Below are positions 25,857 through 33,551 of a stretch of 39,739 nt of DNA, in pieces (position 1 is the stretch's first letter; every line of letters begins with the position of its first letter). The stretch is taken from contig JALEGO010000631.1 in NCBI GenBank assembly GCA_022763165.1, forward strand, positions 1 to 39,739, written 5' to 3'. The position numbers and the translations under genes were made by a program. This DNA comes from Flavobacteriales bacterium (GTDB taxonomy: Bacteria > Bacteroidota > Bacteroidia > Flavobacteriales_G > JALEGO01). The notes under the pieces are model-generated. The model saw only the letters and a list, made by a program, of their open reading frames with translations, was not told the origin of the DNA and did not search any database.

Positions 25857-26283
25857 TTACAACTGTAACAGGGCACCTGAATTCCAGTTTCCCTTGAGCA
25901 ATTCTGTAAACGAATTTGAAATATTGACAACGGATTTTTCTTCCAAATCACTAAATGGCACTTGTTTGACCCGAGGTGAATCCCCACTGTGTTTAAAATC
26001 AAATATATAGCACTCTCCGCCCCCCATTCGATCCGAACCCAAATACTTTTTGGTCGTTCAGCCATTTTTGAATTTCGTAGTCGTCATTCAATTGTTTTAT
26101 TTCTTCCAATTTCCAAACGCTCAAATATTCTCCGTTTTTCAGAAACCCTTCTCCTCCATTTGAGAAGCGGAAAAATTCCAAAAAGTCTAGCGGTAAGGTT
26201 AATTCAAAATTCTCGCAAATTGAAGTAATTTCTTTCAGTTCTAAACCAGGGTGATAATGCCAACCTTCTGGAAGTGGTCTCAT
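25857..26283 (-). pseudogene. SUKH (SMI1/KNR4) family gene with a frameshift
   Basis: The first 90 or so codons (26283 down to about 26020) encode an SMI1/KNR4-type fold: LPLDFLEFFRFSNGGEGFL followed by VWKLEEIKQLNDDYEIQ and VFGFGSNGG. The frame then runs into a stop at 25999. The expected continuation, GGECYIFDFKHSGDSPRVK, lies in the frame that ends at 25857. The switch falls at a run of six G on the minus strand (26020-26025); five G would restore one frame of about 141 codons. This is a one-base insertion, a sequencing slip or, less likely, programmed frameshifting. SUKH proteins often act as immunity proteins against polymorphic toxins, but no toxin gene is nearby. Confidence 0.75.
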
Positions 26284-26341
26284 TATTGATACTTAAATGT
26301 TCTGGGACAAGGAAAGGGATCTTGACTGCGCTTCCAATGAA

Positions 26342-27703
26342 TTATTTAATCGCGATTCTCTTTGAAACAACTTCATGACCAACTTCAATCCTGGCAAAAT
26401 AAGTTCCCGAGTTTAAACCGCTTACATCTATATTATGTTTGGGGTTATAATATGCGATATCCGATTTTTCGTAAACTACTTTACCAGACAAGTCAAAAAG
26501 CTGAACTTGAATCATTCGATCTGCCTGATAGCTCCCTATGTCAAGAGTCAGCACATCACCAGTAACAGGCACAGGATACATCGTCAAGTTATCTTTTAAG
26601 CTGCTAGCCTTAGCCAAGTTAGTTTCGCTTAGCGCATGATCACCTATCTCTATAACTTCAGAAGAAGTATTTAGGCATCCATTCCCATCGATAATAGTTA
26701 GGCTTAACTCATAAGCTCCATCCTCATCATAGGAGTGATTGTAAATATTCTGATTTGCATAATTACCATCTCCAAAATCCCAAAGTCGATCAACCTCAAT
26801 CGGGGAATTGTCTTCAATATGAACCCCGTGCTCGTTTGTGGACAGTGTCATTTCTATTTTCGGAGGAGCGATCACCTTAATAGTGAACTCTTTGTTATTC
26901 AAGCAATTTTGATCATCAGAATAAGTTACGACATGCTCACCCGGACCAGCAAGCTTAGGATCAAAAATACCCTTGTGACGCTCTACAATACCCTTACCAA
27001 ACCAAATTCCACCATCTCCATCCTGAGACAGCACAATTGGATAATCGTTTGAACAAAATGACCTTTCAACCTTTATTTTCGTTGCGTTAGGTACAACACT
27101 CAAAGAAACCTCTTGGTATTCGCTAAAACAATAGTCACTATTCACCAAATACAGTTTGTACTTACCTTCATCGTATTCACCAACATCTAAAGCTTTAGAA
27201 TTCCCAAGTGGTTTTTTCAATTTTTTGTCTGCAAACCACATTACCTTCTCCGACAAATTCATTGATTCCAAATTAAGCTCATTACCCTCACACACCGTAA
27301 GCGATTCGGAGTATTTCGGCTTATCTGGACGCTCAAGTATTTCCACATATTTGAACGATGTATCACGGATTCCGGAAGAATTCGTAACCACCAATTCCAC
27401 TATATAAATTCCAGGATTGTGATAGGTATAGGTCGGATTTCTCTTGGTTGAAAACCCCAAACCATCTCCAAAGCTCCACGAGCAATTTTGGAACTTACCA
27501 ATCCTAAATTTGCTTTCTTGAACAAAAGCTACTTCCTGACCTACACATGCATTTTGAAATGTAAAATCCGCATGTAATGGTTTAGCCAAAAACTGCTGTA
27601 GCTTCAACCTAGAATGTGAAGTACTGACAGAACTTTGAGCTAAAATAGCGCCTGATAGCATGAAACAAATAAAGGACGATAATAAAAGTTGAGATCTTTG
27701 CAT
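26342..27703 (-). CDS. Secreted PKD-domain protein with T9SS sorting domain
   Basis: This 453-residue exported protein is of unknown function. A signal peptide covers 1-22 (cleaved after ILAQ). PKD domain 1 lies at about 46-123, with CSWSFGDG and NPTYTYHNPGIYIVELVV. A region at about 125-280 contains Cys-bearing Ig-like repeats resembling those of gliding-associated proteins (GGIWFGKGIV ... GEHVVTYSDDQNC). PKD domain 2 lies at about 281-354, with RLWDFGDGNY and HSYDEDGAYELSLTIID. A type-A T9SS sorting domain ends the protein (MYPVPVTGDVLTLDI ... GTYFARIEVG). PKD domains in such proteins usually mediate surface binding. The gene stands alone between the frameshifted SUKH gene and pth. Confidence 0.85.
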   Translation of the reverse strand: MQRSQLLLSSFICFMLSGAILAQSSVSTSHSRLKLQQFLAKPLHADFTFQNACVGQEVAFVQESKFRIGKFQNCSWSFGDGLGFSTKRNPTYTYHNPGIYIVELVVTNSSGIRDTSFKYVEILERPDKPKYSESLTVCEGNELNLESMNLSEKVMWFADKKLKKPLGNSKALDVGEYDEGKYKLYLVNSDYCFSEYQEVSLSVVPNATKIKVERSFCSNDYPIVLSQDGDGGIWFGKGIVERHKGIFDPKLAGPGEHVVTYSDDQNCLNNKEFTIKVIAPPKIEMTLSTNEHGVHIEDNSPIEVDRLWDFGDGNYANQNIYNHSYDEDGAYELSLTIIDGNGCLNTSSEVIEIGDHALSETNLAKASSLKDNLTMYPVPVTGDVLTLDIGSYQADRMIQVQLFDLSGKVVYEKSDIAYYNPKHNIDVSGLNSGTYFARIEVGHEVVSKRIAIK

Positions 27704-27778
27704 ATATAAAATTTGATTCTAAAAAGGCGGCAAACAAAAAGAGAAATCAAACTAATATACGCAAATAATTGAAAAAGG

Positions 27779-28342
27779 TTACTTATTGTTATGTAAACTC
27801 ATGGTTCTGGCGACACCTATGGTAACAAAACTTTGAATCATTTTGATTGTGTGATCTAATCGTTCAGACAGCTCAACAGACTCAATATTAGACCATTGAC
27901 TCAAAACGTAGTTAACTTGTTGACCTTTTGAGAAGTCATTTCCAACCCCAAATCGAATTCTAGAATAAGCTTGTGAATTAAGTGTAGCTTCGATATCCTT
28001 TAGCCCATTATGCCCACCAGCACTTCCTTTGGCGCGCATTCTAATTTTACCGAAGGGCAATGCAATATCATCTGTGATCACCAACAAGCGTTCTAATGGA
28101 ATTTTCTCTTTTTGCATCCAATAATTCACCGCTTTCCCACTCAAGTTCATATAGGTATTAGGCTTGAGCAATACCATTGTTCTACCCTTGTGTTTCAGTT
28201 GACAGATATCACCAAGTTTTTCAGTCTTGAATGATTCATCCTGATCCTTGTAAAGAGCATCAAGCACCTTAAAGCCTATATTGTGACGTGTATTTTCATA
28301 CTCGGCACCTGGATTACCAAGGCCCACAATTAGATATTTCAT
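27779..28342 (-). CDS. pth: Peptidyl-tRNA hydrolase
   Basis: It releases peptides from prematurely dissociated peptidyl-tRNAs by hydrolysing the ester bond, in the cytoplasm. The 187-residue length is standard. Active-site residues are visible: Asn10 in GLGNPG, catalytic His20 in NTRHNIGF, MNLSG at 65-69, Asp92 in ITDDIALPFG, and His111-Asn112 in SAGGHNGL. It follows rplY, the usual bacterial neighbour, with 111 bp between them, but a terminator hairpin lies in that gap, so pth may have its own promoter or be reached by read-through. Confidence 0.96.
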   Translation of the reverse strand: MKYLIVGLGNPGAEYENTRHNIGFKVLDALYKDQDESFKTEKLGDICQLKHKGRTMVLLKPNTYMNLSGKAVNYWMQKEKIPLERLLVITDDIALPFGKIRMRAKGSAGGHNGLKDIEATLNSQAYSRIRFGVGNDFSKGQQVNYVLSQWSNIESVELSERLDHTIKMIQSFVTIGVARTMSLHNNK

Positions 28343-28398
28343 GACCCTAAGCTAATAGATTGTTTTGAAAAAGATCTCATGAAGAGACTTTTTATGCA

Positions 28399-28430
28399 TA
28401 AAAAAACTGGATATTTTTCAATATCCAGTT
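28399..28430 (-). terminator. Intrinsic terminator after rplY
   Basis: An 11-bp perfect stem AACTGGATATT / AATATCCAGTT (28405-28415, 28420-28430) is followed on the minus strand by a T-run. It lies 24 bp past the rplY stop and upstream of pth. Confidence 0.85.
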
Positions 28431-28453
28431 CATACAATTTTATTTGAGATAGA

Positions 28454-29098
28454 TTACTCTGCTGCTGCCTCTGCAGGAGCTTCAGCTTTTGCTTCTCCTC
28501 CTTCAGCTGCTCCTTCAGCCTCTTCTTCTTCCTCTTCATCTTCATCGACAGCTCCTCTGGCAGTTTTAACCATCACAACTACGTTTCTTGGATCAACAGT
28601 ATATTCAAGACCTGCGAATGACAAATCTCCAATTCTTACAGCATGACCAATTCTAAGCTTTGTAATATCAATTTCGATGGCATCAGGAAAGTCCTTTGGC
28701 AAACCGATTACACCAACTTTTCTCATACTCAAGGCGAGCTTACCTCCATTTCGAACACCAATTGAATTTCCTTTCAAAACTACTGGCAAGTTTACTTGAA
28801 CTTTTCTATCATCAGCCAAAGCAAGAAAATCTACGTGCAAAGCTTTATCCGTAACAGGATGAAATTGGTAATCCGTTGCTACTGCATCATATTTAGATCC
28901 ATCTAAATCTAACGTTACTCTGTATACATTGGAAGTATATATGATCTTTCTCAATTCCAACTCTTGAATTGAAAAATGAACGTTTTCTCCGCCTGGCTGC
29001 ACCAATACGCAAGGAATTTGACCATTTCTTCGCAATTCTTTAGCACCTTTGGAATTAACTTCTTTTCTTAAACTCCCTTTTAACTCAATAGTTTTCAT
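28454..29098 (-). CDS. rplY: 50S ribosomal protein bL25 (Ctc type)
   Basis: It binds 5S rRNA in the large subunit. The 214 residues comprise the L25 domain at about 1-95 (LKGSLRKEVNSKGAKELRR, then HVDFLAL) and the TL5/Ctc C-terminal domain at about 97-180 (VQVNLPVVLKGNSIGVRNGG, then IEIDITKLRIGHAVRI). A low-complexity tail of Glu/Asp and then Ala/Glu/Gly occupies about 184-214. Such tails are common in Bacteroidota bL25. The gene lies 10 bp behind prs, an arrangement widely conserved in bacteria, and the two are probably co-transcribed. Confidence 0.95.
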   Translation of the reverse strand: MKTIELKGSLRKEVNSKGAKELRRNGQIPCVLVQPGGENVHFSIQELELRKIIYTSNVYRVTLDLDGSKYDAVATDYQFHPVTDKALHVDFLALADDRKVQVNLPVVLKGNSIGVRNGGKLALSMRKVGVIGLPKDFPDAIEIDITKLRIGHAVRIGDLSFAGLEYTVDPRNVVVMVKTARGAVDEDEEEEEEAEGAAEGGEAKAEAPAEAAAE

Positions 29099-29108
29099 AA
29101 TTCTTGCC

Positions 29109-30041
29109 TTAAACTATAAAATGTGAACTTATAGATTCGTAATTAATAACTTTTTCCATCACATTAGCGAACAAATCAGCAACGGAAATCACTTTTATCT
29201 TTGGATTTTCTTCCTTTAAAGGAATGGTGTCTGTGACAACCAGTTCCGTAATGTCGGAATTTTTAATTCTTTCATGGGCAGGACCTGAAAGTACTGCATG
29301 TGTGCAAATAGCACGAACACTTTCGGCCCCCATTGATATCATCAAATCTGAAGCCTTTGTCAAAGTACCAGCGGTATCGACAATATCATCAATCAATACA
29401 ACATTCTTACCCGCTACATCACCAATCACAGTCATGTCAGATACCTCGTTAGCTTTCTTTCTTTGTTTATAACAAATGGCCATCTCAGCGTCTAAAAACT
29501 TTGCATATGCATTAGCCCTTTTAGTACCACCAGTGTCTGGAGCACCAATAACTAAATTTGGTAGTAGAAGACTTTTAACGTACGGAATAAATATGGAAGA
29601 TGCATATAAGTGATCCACAGGCACCTCAAAAAAGCCCTGAATTTGATCAGCATGTAAATCCATAGTCATTATTCTCGTCACACCAGCTGCGGAAAGCAAA
29701 TTAGCAACTAGTTTCGCACCTATTGCCACTCTTGGCTTGTCCTTACGGTCCTGACGTGCAAACCCAAAATAAGGTATTACCGCTGTTATTTTTCTAGCAC
29801 TGGCTCGCTTAGCAGCATCTACCATTAATAATAGCTCCATCAAATTGTCAGTTGGAGCGAATGTCGACTGAACAATGAAAACATCAGCACCACGCACGGT
29901 CTCTTCAAACGAAGCTTGAAATTCACCATCGCTGAATTCCAAAATTGTTACATCACCCAGATTACCGCCAAATGCGACAGCTATGGAATGTGCCAATCCC
30001 TTGCTTGCTCTACCTGCGAATATTTTAACTTGTGAAGACAA
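29109..30041 (-). CDS. prs: Ribose-phosphate pyrophosphokinase
   Basis: It makes PRPP from ribose 5-phosphate and ATP for nucleotide, His and Trp synthesis. The 310 residues carry the class I signatures: FSDGEFQASFEETVRGADVF (about 36-55), the flexible-loop region ARQDRKDKPR, the metal/ATP site MTMDLHADQIQGFF near 125-138, and the PRPP loop VVLIDDIVDTAGTLTKA near 210-226. The start is the ATG at 30041. It is first in the prs-rplY operon. A TACATTTG box about 18 bp upstream is the likely -7 element. Confidence 0.96.
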   Translation of the reverse strand: MSSQVKIFAGRASKGLAHSIAVAFGGNLGDVTILEFSDGEFQASFEETVRGADVFIVQSTFAPTDNLMELLLMVDAAKRASARKITAVIPYFGFARQDRKDKPRVAIGAKLVANLLSAAGVTRIMTMDLHADQIQGFFEVPVDHLYASSIFIPYVKSLLLPNLVIGAPDTGGTKRANAYAKFLDAEMAICYKQRKKANEVSDMTVIGDVAGKNVVLIDDIVDTAGTLTKASDLMISMGAESVRAICTHAVLSGPAHERIKNSDITELVVTDTIPLKEENPKIKVISVADLFANVMEKVINYESISSHFIV

Positions 30042-30058
30042 AACCTTAAAATGGGGTG

Positions 30059-30066
30059 CAAATGTA
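30059..30066 (-). promoter_or_regulatory. -7 box of the prs-rplY operon
   Basis: Minus strand TACATTTG (30066-30059), an exact TAnnTTTG match upstream of the prs ATG. A -33 TTG at the usual spacing is not evident. Confidence 0.5.
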
Positions 30067-30130
30067 CATAAAAAGAACCAATCATCACAGTAATTTTGTC
30101 TGATTTAGGAAATAAATCTGCTTTTACCTT

Positions 30131-30159
30131 TTTTGAATCACAATGTATGCTTAACTTTG
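30131..30159 (+). promoter_or_regulatory. Promoter of tRNA-Leu
   Basis: TTTTG at 30131-30135, 16 bp, TAACTTTG at 30152-30159. The mature tRNA begins 15 bp downstream of the -7 box, which fits a very short 5' leader. Confidence 0.6.
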
Positions 30160-30173
30160 CAAATCTTAAAAAT

Positions 30174-30255
30174 GCCCAGGTGGCGGAATTGGTAGACGCG
30201 CTGGTCTCAAACACCAGTTCCTTCGGGAGTGCCGGTTCGACCCCGGCCCTGGGTA
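30174..30255 (+). tRNA. tRNA-Leu (anticodon CAA)
   Basis: This is a class II tRNA with a long variable arm. The acceptor stem GCCCAGG (30174-30180) pairs with CCTGGGT (30248-30254), with a G-T pair at position 1-72. The D-arm contains GGTAGAC. The anticodon stem CTGGT/ACCAG encloses CTCAAAC, giving anticodon CAA. The variable arm is TTCCTTCGGGAGT, and the T-arm is GCCGG-TTCGACC-CCGGC. The 3' CCA is not encoded and must be added enzymatically. A T6 run follows within a few bases and can end transcription. Confidence 0.95.
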
Positions 30256-30260
30256 CTTTT

Positions 30261-30593
30261 TTACACTATATTCTTTTCCAATAAAGCTTTATCAATTATC
30301 TGTTCCTGATAGCCATTTATTGAGTAGCCTATAATTCTATCAAGCTCCCTTTCATAATGCTCATTTTTTAACCAGAAAATCTGACCATGTCTGGAAATTC
30401 GCTCCAATTTGATTAAATCGAACTCATCATTGATATCCACCAAATCCTCATTAATAAGAATGAGCTTCCCACTCCCAGATAATAGTTCTGGGTTTAAAGT
30501 GAATGATCTAAACACCGTTAGGTTAGAGTCCTTTGGTAATGCATCCTCGAAATGTGTAATCCTTTTTTCAAAATTGTCGATAAGAATAATCAT
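30261..30593 (-). CDS. Small hypothetical protein
   Basis: A 110-residue frame with no signal peptide or membrane helix. The opening MIILIDNFEKRITHFEDAL and later KLILINEDLVDIND show an alternating beta/alpha pattern that weakly recalls a degenerate receiver-like or Rossmann-type fold, but no phosphorylation-site pattern is complete. It follows the 30646 gene by 52 bp on the same strand and could be its operon partner. Its stop codon is only 5 bp from the end of the convergent tRNA-Leu. The function is unknown. Confidence 0.6.
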   Translation of the reverse strand: MIILIDNFEKRITHFEDALPKDSNLTVFRSFTLNPELLSGSGKLILINEDLVDINDEFDLIKLERISRHGQIFWLKNEHYERELDRIIGYSINGYQEQIIDKALLEKNIV

Positions 30594-30645
30594 TTGTAAT
30601 GTTGTTTTCTTATCGATACGAAGGACAGAAGCGGATGTTATAGGA

Positions 30646-33069
30646 CTATTTACTTAATTTCATAGGTCTAGATACTTCTTTAATGCTTAGATTCTCAAGA
30701 TACTCAAAATTAAATTGGTCTTGGATCTGCATGAAAGCAAAAGATCGCTTCTGCTCACAATTCAATTTTCGCTTTTCAATATCAGCGGCAAATCCAAAAT
30801 TAATTAGTGGAATGTTAAGATCATTCGCTCTATTTATCAATTGATAAAGTGCCTGTCGATATACACCAAGGTCCTGGTAATTATAATCCAACCCAATAAT
30901 CATTGGATTGTAAGTGCCTTCACTTTTTTGTGAGAAAACGCATCCTACAATGCTTCCACCAACCTTCAAGGTCATAACATCCCAGGTCGTGTCCTCTAAA
31001 ATGTTTTGAAAAAGGCTTTTGGGTAAATCGAAAGTATTGATCAGATAACTCTTACTTTTGACGTTAAGATATAACTTATAAAGCTTATCTAAATCTCCTT
31101 CTTTAGTCGCATTGAATTCGACCTCATATTGTTCTATGTGCTTTAAAATGTGTTTTCTAAAATGCTTCCTAGACCGATAGGTGAGGCTTTCAATGAATTC
31201 TTCGATTGATTTAAAATGAAAATTTGCCAAGTAATGACTCTCCGGCATTTCATTTTTCACATACCCATAAGCAAAGAACAACTCATCCGTAAACGAGTCC
31301 TCCGGCAAATCCCGGATAATGATATTCTTTATTTTATTTTCTGAGGCGAAACTACTCAACCTATCCAGAAAGATTTTTAACCCTTCTTTCCAACCGTTGT
31401 TATTCTTGTTTAAATAAAGATGATTCCCTTCAGTAAGTTGAGTTCCAACCATCAACGCTTCTGAAGTCAAAAAGAGAGCATCCTTTTTTCTCTTCTCTTC
31501 AATCAAAACAGACTTTTCATGCGATGCAAACATGTCATCTTTCTGAAGAGAAATGGTGCAAGGCGCGGCTAAAACAATTTCTTTTGAATCAATATCACGG
31601 ATTACAAAGTATTTCCAGCGCCATTGGTCCTGTATTTCTTTGGCTTCCGAATTAAATGATTTCTCCAACAACCTCAGTCCATCGTAGTCAAATGAACCTC
31701 GATTCCCAAACATTTGATTCCATTCTGATTTACCAATCTGCTTGCAGCTTTCAAAAGTTTCGAGCTCTAAGTTGCCAATCTTTTGAATATTTGAGGCTCT
31801 TGAATCGTTGTATTTTTTCAAATGTCTTCCAAAAGCTTTCCAAATTTTATCTACAGTATACTTTTCCTCATTAATTACTTGATGAAAAATTCTGTGCAAA
31901 ACATTCAGCATACCTTCTATATCACTTTTTGAAATATGTCTGGTAATCGTGAATCTTATTCCTGTGTTATGAATTGATACTCCTGGAAATATACCATAAT
32001 TCACGTAATACCCTTCCTGCTTCATCAATTGAATAATTCTCCATCCAATTTTAGGAAGGCTAACGCCTATGAAAAAAATTGGAGTCTTATTTTTGGCGAT
32101 TAATGGTAACCCCAACTTTTCAATTTGCTCATTGCAAAAATCAATTTTCGACTCCAGTTCATCTTGCATTTTTGAAATTTCACTCGATAGGTGAATTCTC
32201 GAACTTGCTAATATAGAACCAAGCGTTCCAGGCTGTATGGGACCTGAGGTAATCATTGTGGATGAACACCTCCGAACTTGTTCCGCTATTTTTTTATCAT
32301 GAAATACCATAACCCCACCTCCACAAGCAAAGCCCTTTGCTAAAGATGTGGCTAAAACAAGTCGCTCGCTAATTTGCCATTTGTCTAGGACATAACCTCT
32401 TCCATGTTTCCCAAAAACACTCATGCCATGCGCATCATCGGCATATATATACAAGTTTTGATACTTTTCTGTGAGAAATTGCAATTCTGCCATGGGCGCA
32501 TAGTCTCCAAACATTGAATAAACGCCATCAATCATATACCACACTCTTCTCTTATGACCAAGTTGCTTAAGTTTATCTTCTAGAGCATCTAAATCATTAT
32601 GCCTAAGGAGTTCTACATGCACATTTCTACTTTTCACAAGGTTCACAGCAGTTTGAACCGATAAATGAACTCTATGATCCATAATTACGGCATCTTCTTC
32701 TGTTACAATGGCAGGGATACTTCCAACATGAGCAAGGGTAGTGGTTGGCGCTAAAAATGTTGCACCCCCAAAAATCTTATCAAAATTTTGTTCTATTTCA
32801 TCGTAAATAGGTAAGGAGATGTAAGCTCTAGAAGCCGAAAATTGACTACCGTACTTCCGAAGTGCTTCAACTCCACCTTCTGTCAATCTAGTGTCCAACT
32901 CTAGCCCTAAGTAGCTGCAAGAACCGAAATTTAACATTTCTTGCTGTTCTATTGATATCAAATTTCCTTTCAGCGGCTGATCATCCAAATGCATGTAAAG
33001 AGCTCCTTCTTTCTTTGATGTGAGCATTACATTATCTAAGGTGTTTAAAAATGTGCTATAGTTCTTCAT
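30646..33069 (-). CDS. Fusion of alpha-oxoamine synthase and GNAT/FemAB-like acyltransferase
   Basis: An 807-residue, apparently soluble fusion. Residues about 35-415 are a fold-type I PLP enzyme of the alpha-oxoamine synthase family (BioF, KBL and serine palmitoyltransferase relatives). His135 lies in MDHRVHLS, Asp211 and His214 in YADDAHGMSVFGKHGRG, and the Schiff-base Lys245 in SLAKGFACGGG. Such enzymes condense an amino acid with an acyl-CoA or acyl-ACP and release CO2. Residues about 425-807 resemble a GNAT-superfamily, FemAB-like acyltransferase (SLTYRSRKHFRKHILKHIE near 670-690; GLDYNYQDLGVYRQALYQL near 750). A plausible inference is synthesis of an N-acylated amino-ketone lipid, such as a sphingoid or sulfonolipid precursor, in one polypeptide. 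The true substrates cannot be told from the sequence. The start is the ATG at 33069, divergent from the signalling operon at 33174. Confidence 0.85.
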   Translation of the reverse strand: MKNYSTFLNTLDNVMLTSKKEGALYMHLDDQPLKGNLISIEQQEMLNFGSCSYLGLELDTRLTEGGVEALRKYGSQFSASRAYISLPIYDEIEQNFDKIFGGATFLAPTTTLAHVGSIPAIVTEEDAVIMDHRVHLSVQTAVNLVKSRNVHVELLRHNDLDALEDKLKQLGHKRRVWYMIDGVYSMFGDYAPMAELQFLTEKYQNLYIYADDAHGMSVFGKHGRGYVLDKWQISERLVLATSLAKGFACGGGVMVFHDKKIAEQVRRCSSTMITSGPIQPGTLGSILASSRIHLSSEISKMQDELESKIDFCNEQIEKLGLPLIAKNKTPIFFIGVSLPKIGWRIIQLMKQEGYYVNYGIFPGVSIHNTGIRFTITRHISKSDIEGMLNVLHRIFHQVINEEKYTVDKIWKAFGRHLKKYNDSRASNIQKIGNLELETFESCKQIGKSEWNQMFGNRGSFDYDGLRLLEKSFNSEAKEIQDQWRWKYFVIRDIDSKEIVLAAPCTISLQKDDMFASHEKSVLIEEKRKKDALFLTSEALMVGTQLTEGNHLYLNKNNNGWKEGLKIFLDRLSSFASENKIKNIIIRDLPEDSFTDELFFAYGYVKNEMPESHYLANFHFKSIEEFIESLTYRSRKHFRKHILKHIEQYEVEFNATKEGDLDKLYKLYLNVKSKSYLINTFDLPKSLFQNILEDTTWDVMTLKVGGSIVGCVFSQKSEGTYNPMIIGLDYNYQDLGVYRQALYQLINRANDLNIPLINFGFAADIEKRKLNCEQKRSFAFMQIQDQFNFEYLENLSIKEVSRPMKLSK

Positions 33070-33173
33070 AATAAGATTTTGATAAGTTTGTAAAATTACG
33101 GTTGAATTTGGGGTTGTTCATTTAGGAAAAAAACAGTGATTCTTTAAAATTTGTAAGTATAAACACCTAATGC

Positions 33174-33551
33174 ATGGAGAGCGAGTTTGCTAAGTATACT
33201 TTGGAAAAAGGAGTATTGGTTGTAACGTTTAAGCCTATAGTGGTTGACTTAAAAGCGGCAAAAGATATTGTGGCAAAGAGATTGGAGTTTTCAAATAATA
33301 AAACTCTTCCTGGGCTTGCTGATGTAAGACTTATGAAATCTTTTGAGCGAGATGCTAGAACGTACCTCCAAGGGCCCGCTGGAAAGCAAGGCCTAAATGC
33401 TGCAGCATTATTGACAGAATCTGCATTCACCACATACATCGCCAACTTTTTTTTAAAAGTGTCTTATAAAAAAGATAAAGATCTGCCCAGCATGGTATTC
33501 AACGATAAAGACAAAGCTATAGACTGGTTACAAGAATTTAGAAATGACTAG
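33174..33551 (+). CDS. STAS/SpoIIAA-like small protein
   Basis: A 125-residue cytoplasmic protein. Its pattern is beta-strand (GVLVVTFKP), helix (KAAKDIVAKRLEF), strand (LPGLADVRLM), helix (FERDARTYLQG), then LNAAALLTESAFTTYIANFFLK and a closing SMVFNDKDKAIDWLQEF. It resembles the STAS/SpoIIAA-like proteins of Bacteroidota. No clear phosphorylatable serine of the SpoIIAA type is evident. It overlaps the start of the histidine-kinase gene by 8 bp (ATGACTAG), so the two are translationally coupled. A partner or input role for the kinase is an inference from this coupling. Confidence 0.75.
   Translation: MESEFAKYTLEKGVLVVTFKPIVVDLKAAKDIVAKRLEFSNNKTLPGLADVRLMKSFERDARTYLQGPAGKQGLNAAALLTESAFTTYIANFFLKVSYKKDKDLPSMVFNDKDKAIDWLQEFRND

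Noticed and set aside
25857-26283. A polymorphic toxin-immunity locus around the SUKH gene
   Set aside because: No toxin, Rhs/WapA or nuclease domain gene is adjacent; the neighbours are a thiolase and a PKD protein.
28339-28545. A lysine-rich small protein in the rplY 3' region
   Set aside because: It is an out-of-frame shadow of the repetitive Glu/Ala codons at the end of rplY, crossing the terminator.
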